Origin: Dirofilaria immitis
Taxonomy: Eukaryota; Nematoda; Chromadorea; Rhabditida; Onchocercidae
Length of the DNA stretch: 64,000 nucleotides
Reading direction: 5' to 3'
NCBI GenBank assembly: GCA_024305405.1
Contig: JAKNDB010000087.1
Location: forward strand, 3,288,501 to 3,352,500
Part shown: positions 40,163 to 51,600 of the stretch, one piece after another
Layout: each line of letters begins with the position of its first letter
How positions within the stretch are numbered: position 1 is the first letter of the stretch
Notes under the pieces: generated by a model
Seen by the model: the letters and a program-made list of their open reading frames with translations, nothing else
The model's database searches: none
Told to the model about the DNA's origin: nothing
Made by a program: the position numbers and the translations under genes

Positions 40163-41658
40163 ATTGGGCCAATTTATGCTAGAAAGACATAACAATCTGA
40201 AAAAGTGTGCTTAAAAGTAATAAAATCCATGTTTTTAGCAGTAAATTAAGAGTTAAGGCAAAGATTTGATAAAGATAAGTGAAGAAAAATGAAGTGGACA
40301 TGAATCAAGCCCTAAGAATACATTTTATCTACCAATTCCATCAATTAAATACTTATACTTTTTTCAATGAAATAATACTAGAACGCAAAAGGAAAGGATT
40401 CGACGATTTATAATGCAAATGATCAAAAATCACTAAAAATCTGCATTAAATTAAAGTCTACAGAAGTTTCCAATGACATCATATTGCTCATAAGTTCCAC
40501 CTATTTATAGTATTTTCACAAATATTATAAGAGTTTATCTAAATGCTTCTGATGCGGGTAAAATAATTTGTCATACTTTCCATTTAATCTTATTTCTTTA
40601 CAAGATAGGATCGAAGGAATGAAAAATTACCCCTTGAAAACATAATTTGGCATACAATGTAAATATATAAATTTAAATATATATAAAGGAATGTTCCTTC
40701 CTTTTTCAATTTTTTCTGTTTTCTTTCTTTCTTTTGAGAAAAAATGTAAATTATTATACCAATGGACATAAATTTAAAAATACATTATATCGGATTATGT
40801 AAATAAAGACAAACAGACAAATAAACAAAACAATTTTTTGAATATATTTTAAAACTAATTTAACTCTTTATTCCGAATAGCTGGTTGAGGATTGAATGTT
40901 GCCAGTCATATTAATCATATTACGCTATGCAAATTCCTTTATGAGTTAAGTTTCATTGCGTATGACGCGAATTCTGTTCTTTGTCACCAAAGTCTTTCTA
41001 ATGCATTCAAGGTACTTCACAAAATATATCAAATAGTTTTTCGACAACTTAATTGATTTGCTCTTCTTCCCCTTTTAGCTGTCATAGTTGTAAACGATAA
41101 AGTTTGAATATTATTTTCCTTTCCGCATACTAACTTAATTATTTTTAAATTAAGTTATTTACAAAGAATTCAATAACTTCCAGCTTGCGGGGTTTTTAAG
41201 GATTGTTTCAACCCATCTTCCATTACCTGCAGCTTTTGTAGAATTACAAAAATGTAAAAATCCCAAATTTTCCTGCATCTAACACACAGCTATAATAGAG
41301 TTGAAGTATAAAATTAAATAAATTTAATATTTCCAACGAAAGCAATACCGAGCAAAATTTTGAACATTAAAGTCATTTTGAATGTAACCAATTAATCTTA
41401 AACATGCAGCAATGAAATGGTGTAGAAGAAATATTAAATCAGAATTTTTCTCTTTTTATGTTATCCCAAAAATTGGTTTATTAGTTCTTTTATTTTTTTT
41501 ATTTTCTGAATTTGTTACTTTGACCTTAAAATTTCTTCATTCTTCTCTCTCTTTTTCAATGTATAGATGCTGTTACTACAGCCGACAGCAACAAACATAT
41601 TTTTGTTGATAAGTTAAATAATATATGATCATAGATACGATAATGAAGAGAGAAAAGT

Positions 41659-41726
41659 AGTGGATTTCACATATATATATAATAATAATAATAATATACA
41701 TATATATATGTTATGTGAAATCCACT
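41659..41726. repeat. 15-bp inverted repeat with AT-rich loop
   Basis: Bases 41659-41673 (AGTGGATTTCACATA) are exactly complementary to 41712-41726. The 38-base interior is TA and TAA repeats and can itself pair. It stands about 1.5 kb upstream of the RFX start codon and 130 bases from the nearer X-box. A miniature transposon relic or a cruciform-forming site are both possible. Confidence 0.8.
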
Positions 41727-41858
41727 TATATATATACATATAAATATACACATCCATAACGCATATATCTCTATGAATTCGATGAAAAGCGTTGGTTAGC
41801 GACCGCTGCTATTTAATGGGTAACAAAAAGCGATACCTTGAATAGCCTTAAATGGTTC

Positions 41859-41873
41859 GTTGCCTGGAGCAAC
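41859..41873. promoter_or_regulatory. Candidate X-box (RFX site) 1
   Basis: GTTGCCTGGAGCAAC has perfect outer arms GTTGC/GCAAC and fits the broad RFX pattern RYYNYY-N(1-3)-RRNRAC with a 3-base spacer. The usual 14-base site has a shorter centre, so this one is a variant. It lies 271 bases before the plus-strand start codon and 1.7 kb before the RFX start codon. Confidence 0.5.
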
Positions 41874-42007
41874 CAACTGACAGCCATGTTTCGCGCGGTA
41901 GTCTTTCATCCATAATCAAGTTGAAAATGGAAAGGAAAAAGAAGAAGTAAGCCTATTTTCATTATTTCTTTACTTCTCTTTATTGTATTCCATTCAGCAG
42001 TAGCTTT

Positions 42008-42021
42008 GTTGTCACGGCAAC
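42008..42021. promoter_or_regulatory. Candidate X-box (RFX site) 2
   Basis: GTTGTCACGGCAAC is a 14-base match to the nematode X-box GTTNCCATRGNAAC at 12 of 14 positions, with the normal spacing. It ends 122 bases before the ATG at 42144, within the usual distance for X-boxes of C. elegans cilium genes. It is therefore the better candidate for controlling the plus-strand gene, and may also serve the divergent RFX gene. Confidence 0.6.
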
Positions 42022-42143
42022 AAAAATTCTTCTATCTTCCTGGGAAAGAGATAGACTAACCCTAACTTTCTTCCAGTTTTTCGTTTTTGAAAGATTTACT
42101 AAAGAAATAGATTGGAATTAATAGATAACTATTATTCAAATAA

Positions 42144-42990
42144 ATGGGAACTTTGGAAAGATTTACCGATGATCTGCTTACAATAGAGGATCTGCTTACA
42201 TGCTTACATTCATGCAGCGTGAACGATTGGATAGCGCAAAAGATATGCGAATTCAGCGTGTAATGTTAGACCTTACGTGATTACATAAAAACGATGAAAT
42301 ACATTGCTAGATATTTTTCCAAACAATCCAGTGAGGATAAAAACAAAAAACAAAATTTATAAATAAAAATGAGAACTCACCTGAAATGCTATTTTAATAG
42401 ATTAATGCATATAATCGATTGTTTGCAGTATGATAAAAGATATGCGATAAAACCCGTTATGATCGTAGCTATCATAAATATCTGAAATTTAACGACGAAA
42501 ATGAGCGAGAAATATAGGATAAGTAAAATAGGGATCAGGAAATATCATCATACTTATAATCGTTGTCTCTTTCAAAAATTAATAGTGCATAATTGTTTGG
42601 ATACATCTTTATCACATTCGGTACTTACTTTTCAAAAAGTTTAATTAGATATTAGATAGTTAATTATGCAACTTTCTGCATAAATGTCCAGCATATTTAT
42701 TTACGCGACTTGCCATATATAGTTCAGGATAACCATCAATTTGTGACATCACAGAATCAACAAATAATAAAAGCGAGAATCTCATAGATCTTATAGACTT
42801 TCTCAAAACAGAAGAAATCCCTTTTCCATGGATTCTCGCTTGAAAAAGTTACAGACCATGCTTTGAGACATAACTTGGCCCGTGAAATTCGCTTCAGCGG
42901 GAGTTTGAATTTTGTTCTGGGAAAATCAGTTCATTTTCTTCGAGAATGGAAGTGATGATTGTGTTGATTTCAGCGATATTAAGAAATGCG
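42144..42990 (+). CDS. Probable gene of unknown family behind an X-box (5' part)
   Basis: I do not recognise the protein. Exon 1 (42144-42276) starts MGTLERFTDDLLTIEDLL and, after one apparently missing base near 42200-42212, continues LTFMQRERLDSAKDMRIQRV before a GTGATT donor. A second exon (about 42755-42990, acceptor ACATCACAG, donor GCG/gtacca) reads SENLIDLIDFLKTEEIPFP, then in a second frame EKVTDHALRHNLAREIRF, then in a third ENGSDDCVDFSDIKKC. The segments look coding in composition (higher GC, balanced residues), but the frame changes need two lost bases twice, so real decay is not excluded. The gene may end in the exon-like segment 44636-44728. Because of the X-box at 42008, a role in cilia is a reasonable guess, not a finding. 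Confidence 0.4.
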
Positions 42991-45900
42991 GTACCATAAT
43001 GAGTGTCACATATTGTCTGATTAATATGAAAGCTTACTAATTCTCTATTGATTTCCAACGCAAATATCAAATTTTCAAAATTTTTTTTGGCAATTAAGTC
43101 GGATGAGGAGGAATGTACACTTGCAATTATAGATTAATTACTGAAATGGGAGAAATTACTCACTAATGATAAGCAGATTTTGATGGCATTGAGTTATTAG
43201 ATAAATAAAGTTAGATCTTATTTGTCCAGGTCCGTCATTTAGATTTTTTTATCATGGATCCGGTAGTACTAATATCATATGATAACAGAAAACGGTTAAT
43301 TTTTTCACCTCATCGTTATGAATCAAATTTATTTCTTATCAAAAAACATTACTTTTGCTGAAATTTGAAAAATGTTTAAAAATCTAGCCAAATTTTATGA
43401 AATTCAAGAGTCAAAAATCTCGAACTTTGATTTCGCAAAGACTAAAATTAGTTAAATTTTATATTAAAATCAAATTTCGGTTTTATTCTACTAATATAAG
43501 TTGTAAATCATTCTGGATTCTAAAATCGCAAAAGCTTTTTCTATTTGAAAATTTCAGCAAGTCTATTATTTTAAATTCAGGGAAATAAAACTCAAGCAAT
43601 ATGGATCATGAGTTTTTATAATTACCAATTTCGTGTTTGATATAATAATTATATCACGTGGAATTCTCATATAAAGTTCAACCTATTAGGAAAAATTCAA
43701 AATGCTATGAACCAATTGAAATTAATCAAACGAATAGGTAAGCAAAGGTAATATTACATTTATTGGTTTGTTTAATTTATTGGCAAATGTACAACAATTC
43801 TGCATTTCTATGCACATCTTTAAGTCATACATTAATTTTCCACGAATCTTTCAACAATCAATTTTTTTTAACATGAAAGGAATAGCTTAATAAATGAAGA
43901 CATTACGGCTAATTAAATTTAAGCACTGAAAACTTTTACTAAAAAATAGCATAAGAAGTTTATTTATTGACATTTGAATAAACTTTTACTAAACAAATTT
44001 ATTCTAACTTTGACAAATAATAATTTATAGCGTATGCATAAATGCTTCGGATCCATATTTTCGAAGGAATTGAAAAGCAAAACTTAAATTGGAAATAAGA
44101 ATTTCAATACGTCATACCATTTTCGGTATATTCATTTAAAATAGCAATTGACAATACTATGAAGAATTATCAGAATGTTCTATTTTTTCAACTTTGCTGA
44201 AAAAATGAATTAGAATTTATAAATAATCAATAGATATGACAATTTGAATTGTATATGATACTACTTATAATAGTAGAAATTGCAAATTGTTTTACAAAAA
44301 AGACGAAAGCTATGATAGATTGAATTAAAATTCTGTTGAGGAAATGTGAAAAAAATTTTATCGATTAAGCTGCAGATCAAGTATTGATAAAGGAAATTTG
44401 TAGCAATCAACTTCATCTCTAACCGAACTTGTAGTAGTTGGAATTCATGAATGATTGCTAATAATATGTTAAGATTTTGATTGTAAGCTATTACATGTAT
44501 TGAAATTATCTTTAGCAGATGGTACGTATATTTATTAAATCTTTATAAGGAAACAATATCATCATAGGTGAAATTTAGATGTGAAGTAATGAAATTTTAA
44601 TCTTAAAAATAGTCTAATGAAAACATACATTTCAGATTTATCATCTACTAAGCATTGAATTCGCCTTCGAATTCGAGCGACTTCCTCGAAATTTTTTTAT
44701 AGCAAAAAGAACAATGCCGCTCTCTTAATAAACTGAAAGATTTGGCTATTTATAATTAATATAACTATCTAATCCAAACCAGCGTTTTTGTTTAGCCCAA
44801 TTAAATAGTCTTTTTAGAAACCATTCTAGGCTAATTATCTTCATTTAAATCCTGTCTGCTATTCATCCAAGAGAAACATAAACTTTGAAAATTTATTAAA
44901 TCTCAAATCAAAATTTAATCAATCAAATTTAAAAAATGAGGACATTTTCAATAGGAGAAAGTAAAGATAGGAAGTAAAAATTGCTAACAACAAACAACAT
45001 GATCCAATGCAACCACTACCAATACAAAGTAGTAAACCAAGTTTCGTGAATCGCATTTCAACTGTCTGAATATATTAACTTGAAGGGAAAATTGAAATAT
45101 TTTTGTAAATTCTTTATGACGAATTCTTTATCGATGATGAGGAAAACGAACATTGTTTGCTTTTGGCAATATAAAACAATCCATTTACAGATTTCAAGAA
45201 CCAAACTCCTACCTATTTAATTACATGCAACAATTCTTTATATACAAAAATTGGTGATGAAAACTTATGACGAAATCATCGAGAATCTTTGTACGATGGA
45301 AATATCTTGATATAAACAACTAACGTATTTTAAATTATGTGCCATGTGATATGGAATAAACAATCTTTGAGACTATGTTAACATACTACAAATTGTGGTA
45401 TAGTTGACAGGTAAAAAGGAACTTTCTTTGTGCTAAAATTGACATATTACAGAATAACTGTCCTTGCGTTATAAGTAAACACGCTGTAAATTATGCTATG
45501 ATTGACATGCCGTAAACAAACTTCCATTATATGAAAAAATCAACCAGAATGATTTGTTCAATGAAAAGATCAAAACAATTTATCGCTCAAAGGAACTTTC
45601 AAAAAAAAGTTGCAGTTGCAATTCTCAAATTGAACAAATAGCGAACATAAAGATCTAGTGATCGAACTATTGGCTCTACTTCGATAATTGTCTATTTTTA
45701 GCAGAAATTACAAATAAATCCTCTATCAGTCAATAAATCTCCATTATATTTATTTATCCATTTATTCCCTTGTATCAAATAAGCATCGAGAAACTTTATG
45801 ACATAACAATTTACTTTATTACAATATTATTTGGCGGTATTTCTGTCATTATCGTTTTTAGATAAAAAGACAGAAAAGTGAAAAATAAATTTAAAAAAAA

Positions 45901-47074
45901 ATATATCACCCATTCTTCTAATTCTCTTTCCTACGAAATCGTAAGTTTTTAAGGTTTATAGTTAGGTTAAATTTTACGTTGCAAAATTTTGAACAAAAAA
46001 GAAAGCTGTAAAGAAGCGAATAGTAGTTAAATACTTTTTCGCCACATTTTCGGCATACTTTTGGTTCATTGTTAGCAAAAGAAACCAACAAATACAACAC
46101 ATTTGGTATATATTTGGTACGATCTTATGACCTTATGCCAATAGTATAAAAATGACAAATGACAATTTTAATCAGTTATGAATAATATTTATGAAGCAAT
46201 AGATTGTCAAATTTTATGAATAACAATTAGTATCAATGCAATATCTTCAAGAATAAGTAATGTACTAAAAATTTCATATAAGTTGGTTAAGTTACTTATC
46301 ACACGTCATTTATAGATAAGTATGAATAGGTAATTTGACTTGGGTAAATCAATTTTTCATATACTACTACTCTTTCATATAATTTATGCATATGTCATTA
46401 TACCATATAATATCTTATTTCAATTTCACCAAAACAATTCTATCAATAATATACTAATTCCCATTTTTCTATTTGTCCGCATACTTGTCGGTAAGTCGAT
46501 TATAATTACCGCTAGGTTGATCAAGTCGAAGATAACAAATTTTCCATTAATTGATTTATTTAAATCATAAGATAAAATATTGATAAATAAACTAATAAAA
46601 GTTGAGCTTCTGCCGGCTACTTAAAATTCCGGCATTCAGCATTCAGCATTCAGTATGCCTCAGAAATAATATAAATCTATAGCACTTAATCCCGAAAAAT
46701 CTTAAAATAGATCTTCAGCAAGAGCTTACTTACTACTTAAAAATGAAGATAAAAATAGCACTTTAAAAGCATTTATAGAAACTTACTCAATAATCATCAA
46801 TGAAATCAAAAATAAGTTAAATATTGATGATACATAGAAAAATGAGAAAAGCAAATTTTCACTTTTAAAGGCTTTTCATAAATTACTGAATACAAATTAA
46901 TCGGTAATTAAATGCTATTTTGGAAAAATTCAGCATCTTTTACTTATTTTTAGTAAATTGCTTTTCCTTATTTAACAAGATATTAATAACAATTATTGAG
47001 TGTTTTTGTTGTTAAAAATTTTCAAGAAAAAAACGAAATTTTTATCATGTATATTCAATTTAACTGCTTGTTTT
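42991..47074. other. Mostly non-coding stretch with possible 3' exons
   Basis: Apart from the exon-like segment at 44636-44728 and a short open stretch near 43099-43135 (SDEEECTLAIID then stop), I see nothing that can be assigned. Short GCATTCA repeats occur near 46627-46655. The remainder is AT-rich with small random reading frames. Confidence 0.4.
44636..44728 (+). CDS. Possible last exon of an unidentified plus-strand gene
   Basis: A good acceptor (ACATTTCAG) is followed by 30 open codons that start IYHLLSIEFAFEFERLPRNF and end with a TAA stop. The composition is less AT-rich than its surroundings. It could be the final exon of the gene that starts at 42144, but no phase-matched exons were found between them. 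Confidence 0.25.
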   Translation: MYHLLSIEFAFEFERLPRNFFIAKRTMPLS

Positions 47075-47332
47075 CATTTTTCGGCCTTCCCGGTCATTTC
47101 TAACTTGCGAATCTCTATCGGGTTATCTCAAAAGCAGCAATTTATATATATAACGATTCACGATTCGATTGGAGTAGGAGAAGATACCCCAATTCATCAG
47201 CCGATACAGTATTTATCCTCTTTCGAGCAATATCAAATCTATATGTTTTTAGACCAGCCGATGCAATTGAAACTTTAGAATGCATTAGTATAGCATTGGA
47301 AAAAAAGTAATCTGAGAAAATTACTAAGGCTA
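47075..47332 (+). pseudogene. Bacterial-type transketolase fragment (Wolbachia-like nuclear insertion)
   Basis: Transketolase moves two-carbon units in the pentose phosphate pathway. The fragment reads HDSIGVGEDTPIHQPIQYL in one frame (bacterial enzymes have THDSIGxGEDGPTHQP) and then, after one frame change near 47225-47240, NLYVFRPADAIETLEC, before a stop at about 47330. This covers only the centre of the pyrimidine-binding domain, roughly 85 of about 650 residues. Changes such as G to T and T to I in the motif show decay. Animal transketolases lack this motif, so it is not a nematode exon. Established knowledge: filarial genomes carry many such Wolbachia-derived fragments. The exact donor cannot be proved here. 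Confidence 0.8.
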
Positions 47333-48665
47333 AATGATCTTATCACATAACAAAACTAAACAAGCAGAATAAAATGAATAAGATTATCATCAGCTATAAT
47401 CTAAGCCTCTTTCTTTTATGAATCGATTTCTCATCACCAAAACTTAGATAGATATTAATATACAAAATCCGAATTATCATTCCATTACTTTTTCTATTTT
47501 TCCTAAATACGACATAATTTTTATTGAAGTAATTCCACATTTAAGATGAATTGGAAAGTGTTGTCCTCAATGATGATAATGAATTGAAAAATTGCAAATC
47601 CGAGAAATAGTAAATACGAAAAATATTTGAAATAATGTATATAAAAAGAACAATCACCGAAGTACATAACACATCATTTATTAGTACCTATAATTTGTCA
47701 AAATTAAAGCAATTCTCCTTCTTTGGCACAGCATAAATGTTATTTTGAACCAATTAAAAAAATAGATTTGTCAGAACTTATGTTGGATATCAAAAATATG
47801 AACGAACAATAAACAGCTTCTAAAAGAATAGCTCGTCTAAAAATCAGTAATAAAGATCCACTGAAAAACTTCTTCAGGCAATAAAGAAGGGAAAAGAATG
47901 GCAAAGTTTAAAACTTAAAAAAATTAATTCCTTTTTTCCCAAATTTACAAAATCTTAAAAATCTAAGTAGCTAAGAAAAGAGCTTTCTTAAAAAAGGATT
48001 GTTAAGAGTAACATAAATATAAAAACATGATGTAAATTTCTTACGAAAAAAATGTAGCATTTCAAAGTGTATCAAAAACAAGTTAAGAATACGATATTTT
48101 TCGATAAAATGAGCGGACGTTTATACAGACTGAAATAACTTAAAACAAGAAAATTGAGATCCAGACAATATCCTCAAAACAAGTAAATGTCTACATAGAA
48201 CTCAGAAAATACTTTAAAAAATTCCTCGAGGAAAAAAATTTAAGCAAGCGATACACAAAGGAAAATAAACAAGTGTCATTTCATCTGGACCATTCTTCCC
48301 ACGTTATTATAATTCAGGACTTATAATTTGTAAGAAATGATTAAAAATAAAATTTTTGTTACAATAACAGCAGATTAATGTCAGCGATAATGTAAAATCA
48401 TTATGAGTAACGAATCAAGCAAATATGTTTCATTTCTTATTAACTAAAAAAGTATATAATAAAGAGAAAAAAAATCCGGAGAAAACAAACTTTCTTTTAT
48501 TCAGAAATCTATCTGAAGAAAAAAATAATATAAAAACAGAGGATGGAAAAAATTAAAACGAAAAAGCAAGTGTAATATAATTAATATGAACAAAATTGAT
48601 TCCATGAAAAGAAGCATAAATTTGTAACTTCTGTAAAACATGCTTAAAAGGATTTCGAAAACAAT
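47333..48665. other. Intergenic, nothing recognised
   Basis: This is AT-rich sequence between the transketolase fragment and the stop codon of the F-box gene. It should contain that gene's 3' untranslated region on the minus strand. I see no further bacterial-type coding remnant, although decayed pieces could escape reading by eye. Confidence 0.4.
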
Positions 48666-51600
48666 TTATTTAATTATAAGACCTAAATCCAGAGCTTCAC
48701 GTTCGGCCCACTCATCAATCGATTCTTGAGTTTCCAACGGCGAATCATCTTCCACTTCGTAGAATGCATCAGTTATAAGCGAACCTGCAAATTACTTTAT
48801 TTCCTTTATTCCTTAACGAATAAAATAATGAACCTTAAAATGAAATAAAAAGAACGAGAACTAGGACTTAAATAATAATTGATTTCCTCAATTTTTATAT
48901 CAAACTTCTATTGCAAAAAACTATAAATAGGTGCTTGTGATATCAGCATGCAAGTAATCATCTGAATATCTGTAATTAGAATAAGAAACAATTAACAAAA
49001 ATCAATTAATTGCTACATAGAAAGGAATGAATTATCTAACGATGAGTAGTTAACGCATCGAACTCGTCGTCTGATGAACTTTCGCCTGAATTGTTCTTCA
49101 TATCTAAGAAAAGATTAAAATTAAGTTTTCAAAACGAGAAGGCAAAAATGCTTGTAAACATTATGACAGTGATGCAACAAAATGCCGAATACCTCTAAAA
49201 CCAGCCTTTCGAAAAAGAATCACAGTCAAAAACTTTTACTTTCAATATTTCGAATCTTCAATCGCTTAGCGATTTATAGGCTCACTAACTAAACTACTTC
49301 GTCAATTACTTATTTTACTAAGTCTACATAACAAATAGTGCTTTTCCTAGACATAAATTACTTTCCTCTCAAATAATCGACATCTGCTCGTTTTTAAAAG
49401 CTAGAGGATATCATGCGATATCTTTTTATTCAGAATAAAAAATAAAACAGACCAAGAAATCCACCAGAAATTGAAAGAAGTTCTTGAGTTGAATTGCTAT
49501 AATCACTTGTATCTATTACTACACGACTATTACGCTGACGTAAGAGCTGGACATTACATATTGTTCCTCCAATGACTACTGTAATTATCTGTAACTTTTT
49601 TGCCTTTAATAGAGAATTCTCTCCAAAAAATTCCTCTGTCAGAATTCATGATAAATAAAACTATATGAGAATATATGAAGAAAATAAAAATAAAGTAGCA
49701 AAAAAATAAAGTGAAATTGCACAAAACAAATTTCCAAAGCAAAAGTAATAAAACAAACTTTACCAAGCAAAATATTATCTAGTAAAGTAAGTTTCAGAAG
49801 CAATAATTTAAACTGCAAAGAAATAGAACAATAACCTTCATTTTCTGAAAATGTTCGAGTATTGGGAAAGCATCGAGTAATACTTGAATAGAATTAGAAG
49901 TTACCTGAAAAAATTCAGTCACCACTAACTTTACTATTACACTTATGATTTTATCTTCGGAATTACTACCTTATATGAAAAATGGAGCGAAAATAATGAT
50001 AAATAATTGATCACATTTACTTCAATTTATAGAAGTAATTCAAAAAGAATGAAACAGTTAAGATTTCTAAAATTAACAGATAGAATACGGCTCACAACAC
50101 ATAGAGCGAATAACCATTGTGAACAGAGACGGCACGAACGCCGTATAAATTTGATGATGGTTACTCCTATGGGTTATGATGCGATTGAATGCAAAAATGA
50201 AGCAAATGTAATGGTGTGTACACCGTATAAATGCAAATGCAAATGCTCCGTTGTATAATTTGAAGTGCTTATACTATATAGATAGTTATGAATGGAGGTA
50301 TAGAGTTTGATCGAGGTATCAGTTCATTATGGTGATGTAGTAGAGCTTTTCAATATTAAAAAAACAATTCAAAAGGAAGGAAGAGGGGTAAAAATAAAAA
50401 AACAATATCATGAAAAGAAATCGGAAATAAGAGCTAAGAAGAAGGCTGAAGTCAAAAAAAGAGGCGCCAACAAGAGAGCAGAAGGCAACGGTATGGTTGG
50501 TAGTTTTTAATAATTTATGTAGAGAATTTTGTTCTGCAAAGGATATTTATTATAATATATTGCAATTATTTGGAATTGCAGGATTAGGTGCAATGGTGAG
50601 ACCGCTCAGCGCATCTGCATTCGGTCATATTGGTGATAGGTATGGAAGGAAAATGGCATTGATGATTGCTATCTTGCTGATAGCAATTCCATCTAGTCTC
50701 ATTGCGTTTATTCCAAGTTATAGTATTTAATATATTGTCGAATATATTTGTATAACTCATAGATACGCATTGTGACCCGTTAAGATACAGTCTTGATCTT
50801 TTGAACCGACAGAGATTGTTGTCAGGTAGGGGTGGGAAGTAATTTCATGTGCAAGGATTGGAACTGGGTCAGCTGATGATTATTATATATGTGTACACCG
50901 TATACATATCACTGGAATGAGAAGGTAATGGTTTGTATGGATCATACGTTGGAATTTCATTTTCCATTTGCTGTGAAGGGGCATCGCTAGACTAATTGTG
51001 ATTATCCGATGTTTCTACATGATCATTTAAATACCATTTTCTGATTAAATTATGGTAGTATTCAAAGATTCATCTCTTTAAAAAAAATTCAGGCAACTAA
51101 CAAGAAGGCATCCACTTAGATCAACATGTTCCAGATTTTTCAATGTCGCTAACGAACAAACACCTTTATTGCCCAAATATATGCAACAACGAACTCGAAT
51201 AATCTGTAATTCTGAACAACCAGAAACAATTGTCGATAAAGAGTTATCCGTTATCGCTGATAATGAGCTAACATCGAGCTGAAAAAAGTGAACTATATCC
51301 AATAATGTCAGTGCCTAATCATTTAATTTTTATGAAATTTAAAATTTAGGACATACTGTTTGAAGTTCCTTCAATTTTCCAATTTTCGTTACAACTTTTT
51401 CGGTTATCGTTGCATCCGAGCCAGCATAAGCCAGACTAAGAAGACGCAGATGCGGAAGATTACTAGTTATTTCTTCCAGTACTTCATCTGACACTAAAGA
51501 ATTGTAATCTAACCTGAAATTCTTTGCAAGCAAACTCTATTAAACAATTTTGAGTTTCATCAATTTTTAATTGAATTTTGATTTTTTACTAAACATGATT

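Larger units (their letters stand above)
40179..42143. promoter_or_regulatory. Shared upstream region between RFX gene and plus-strand gene
   Basis: This 2 kb stretch separates the first coding exon of the RFX gene (minus strand) from the start codon of the gene at 42144 (plus strand). Its part at 41800-42060 is visibly richer in G and C than the surroundings and holds both candidate X-boxes. A long hairpin lies at 41659-41726. The acceptor at 40179-40180 implies either spliced-leader addition or an untranslated first exon further upstream. Confidence 0.5.
49905..51101 (-). other. F-box gene intron carrying foreign DNA
   Basis: This 1.2 kb intron is several times longer than its neighbours. 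The flanking exons join in phase 0 to give one continuous leucine-rich repeat (HVDLSGCLL joined to VTSNSIQVLL). Its centre has higher GC than the surrounding introns and holds the ProP-like fragment on the plus strand, between two 15-base direct repeats. Confidence 0.75.

Noticed and set aside
47075..47332. Transketolase sequence as an exon of the worm's own gene
   Set aside because: Animal transketolases do not carry the HDSIGxGEDGPTHQP motif, there are no splice partners, and the fragment is decayed.
50905..50988. Minus-strand open stretch near the foreign fragment, reading SQQMENEIPTYDPYKPLPSH
   Set aside because: It could be an alternative exon of the F-box gene, but its phase does not fit the donor at 51102 and the neighbouring exons already join perfectly without it.
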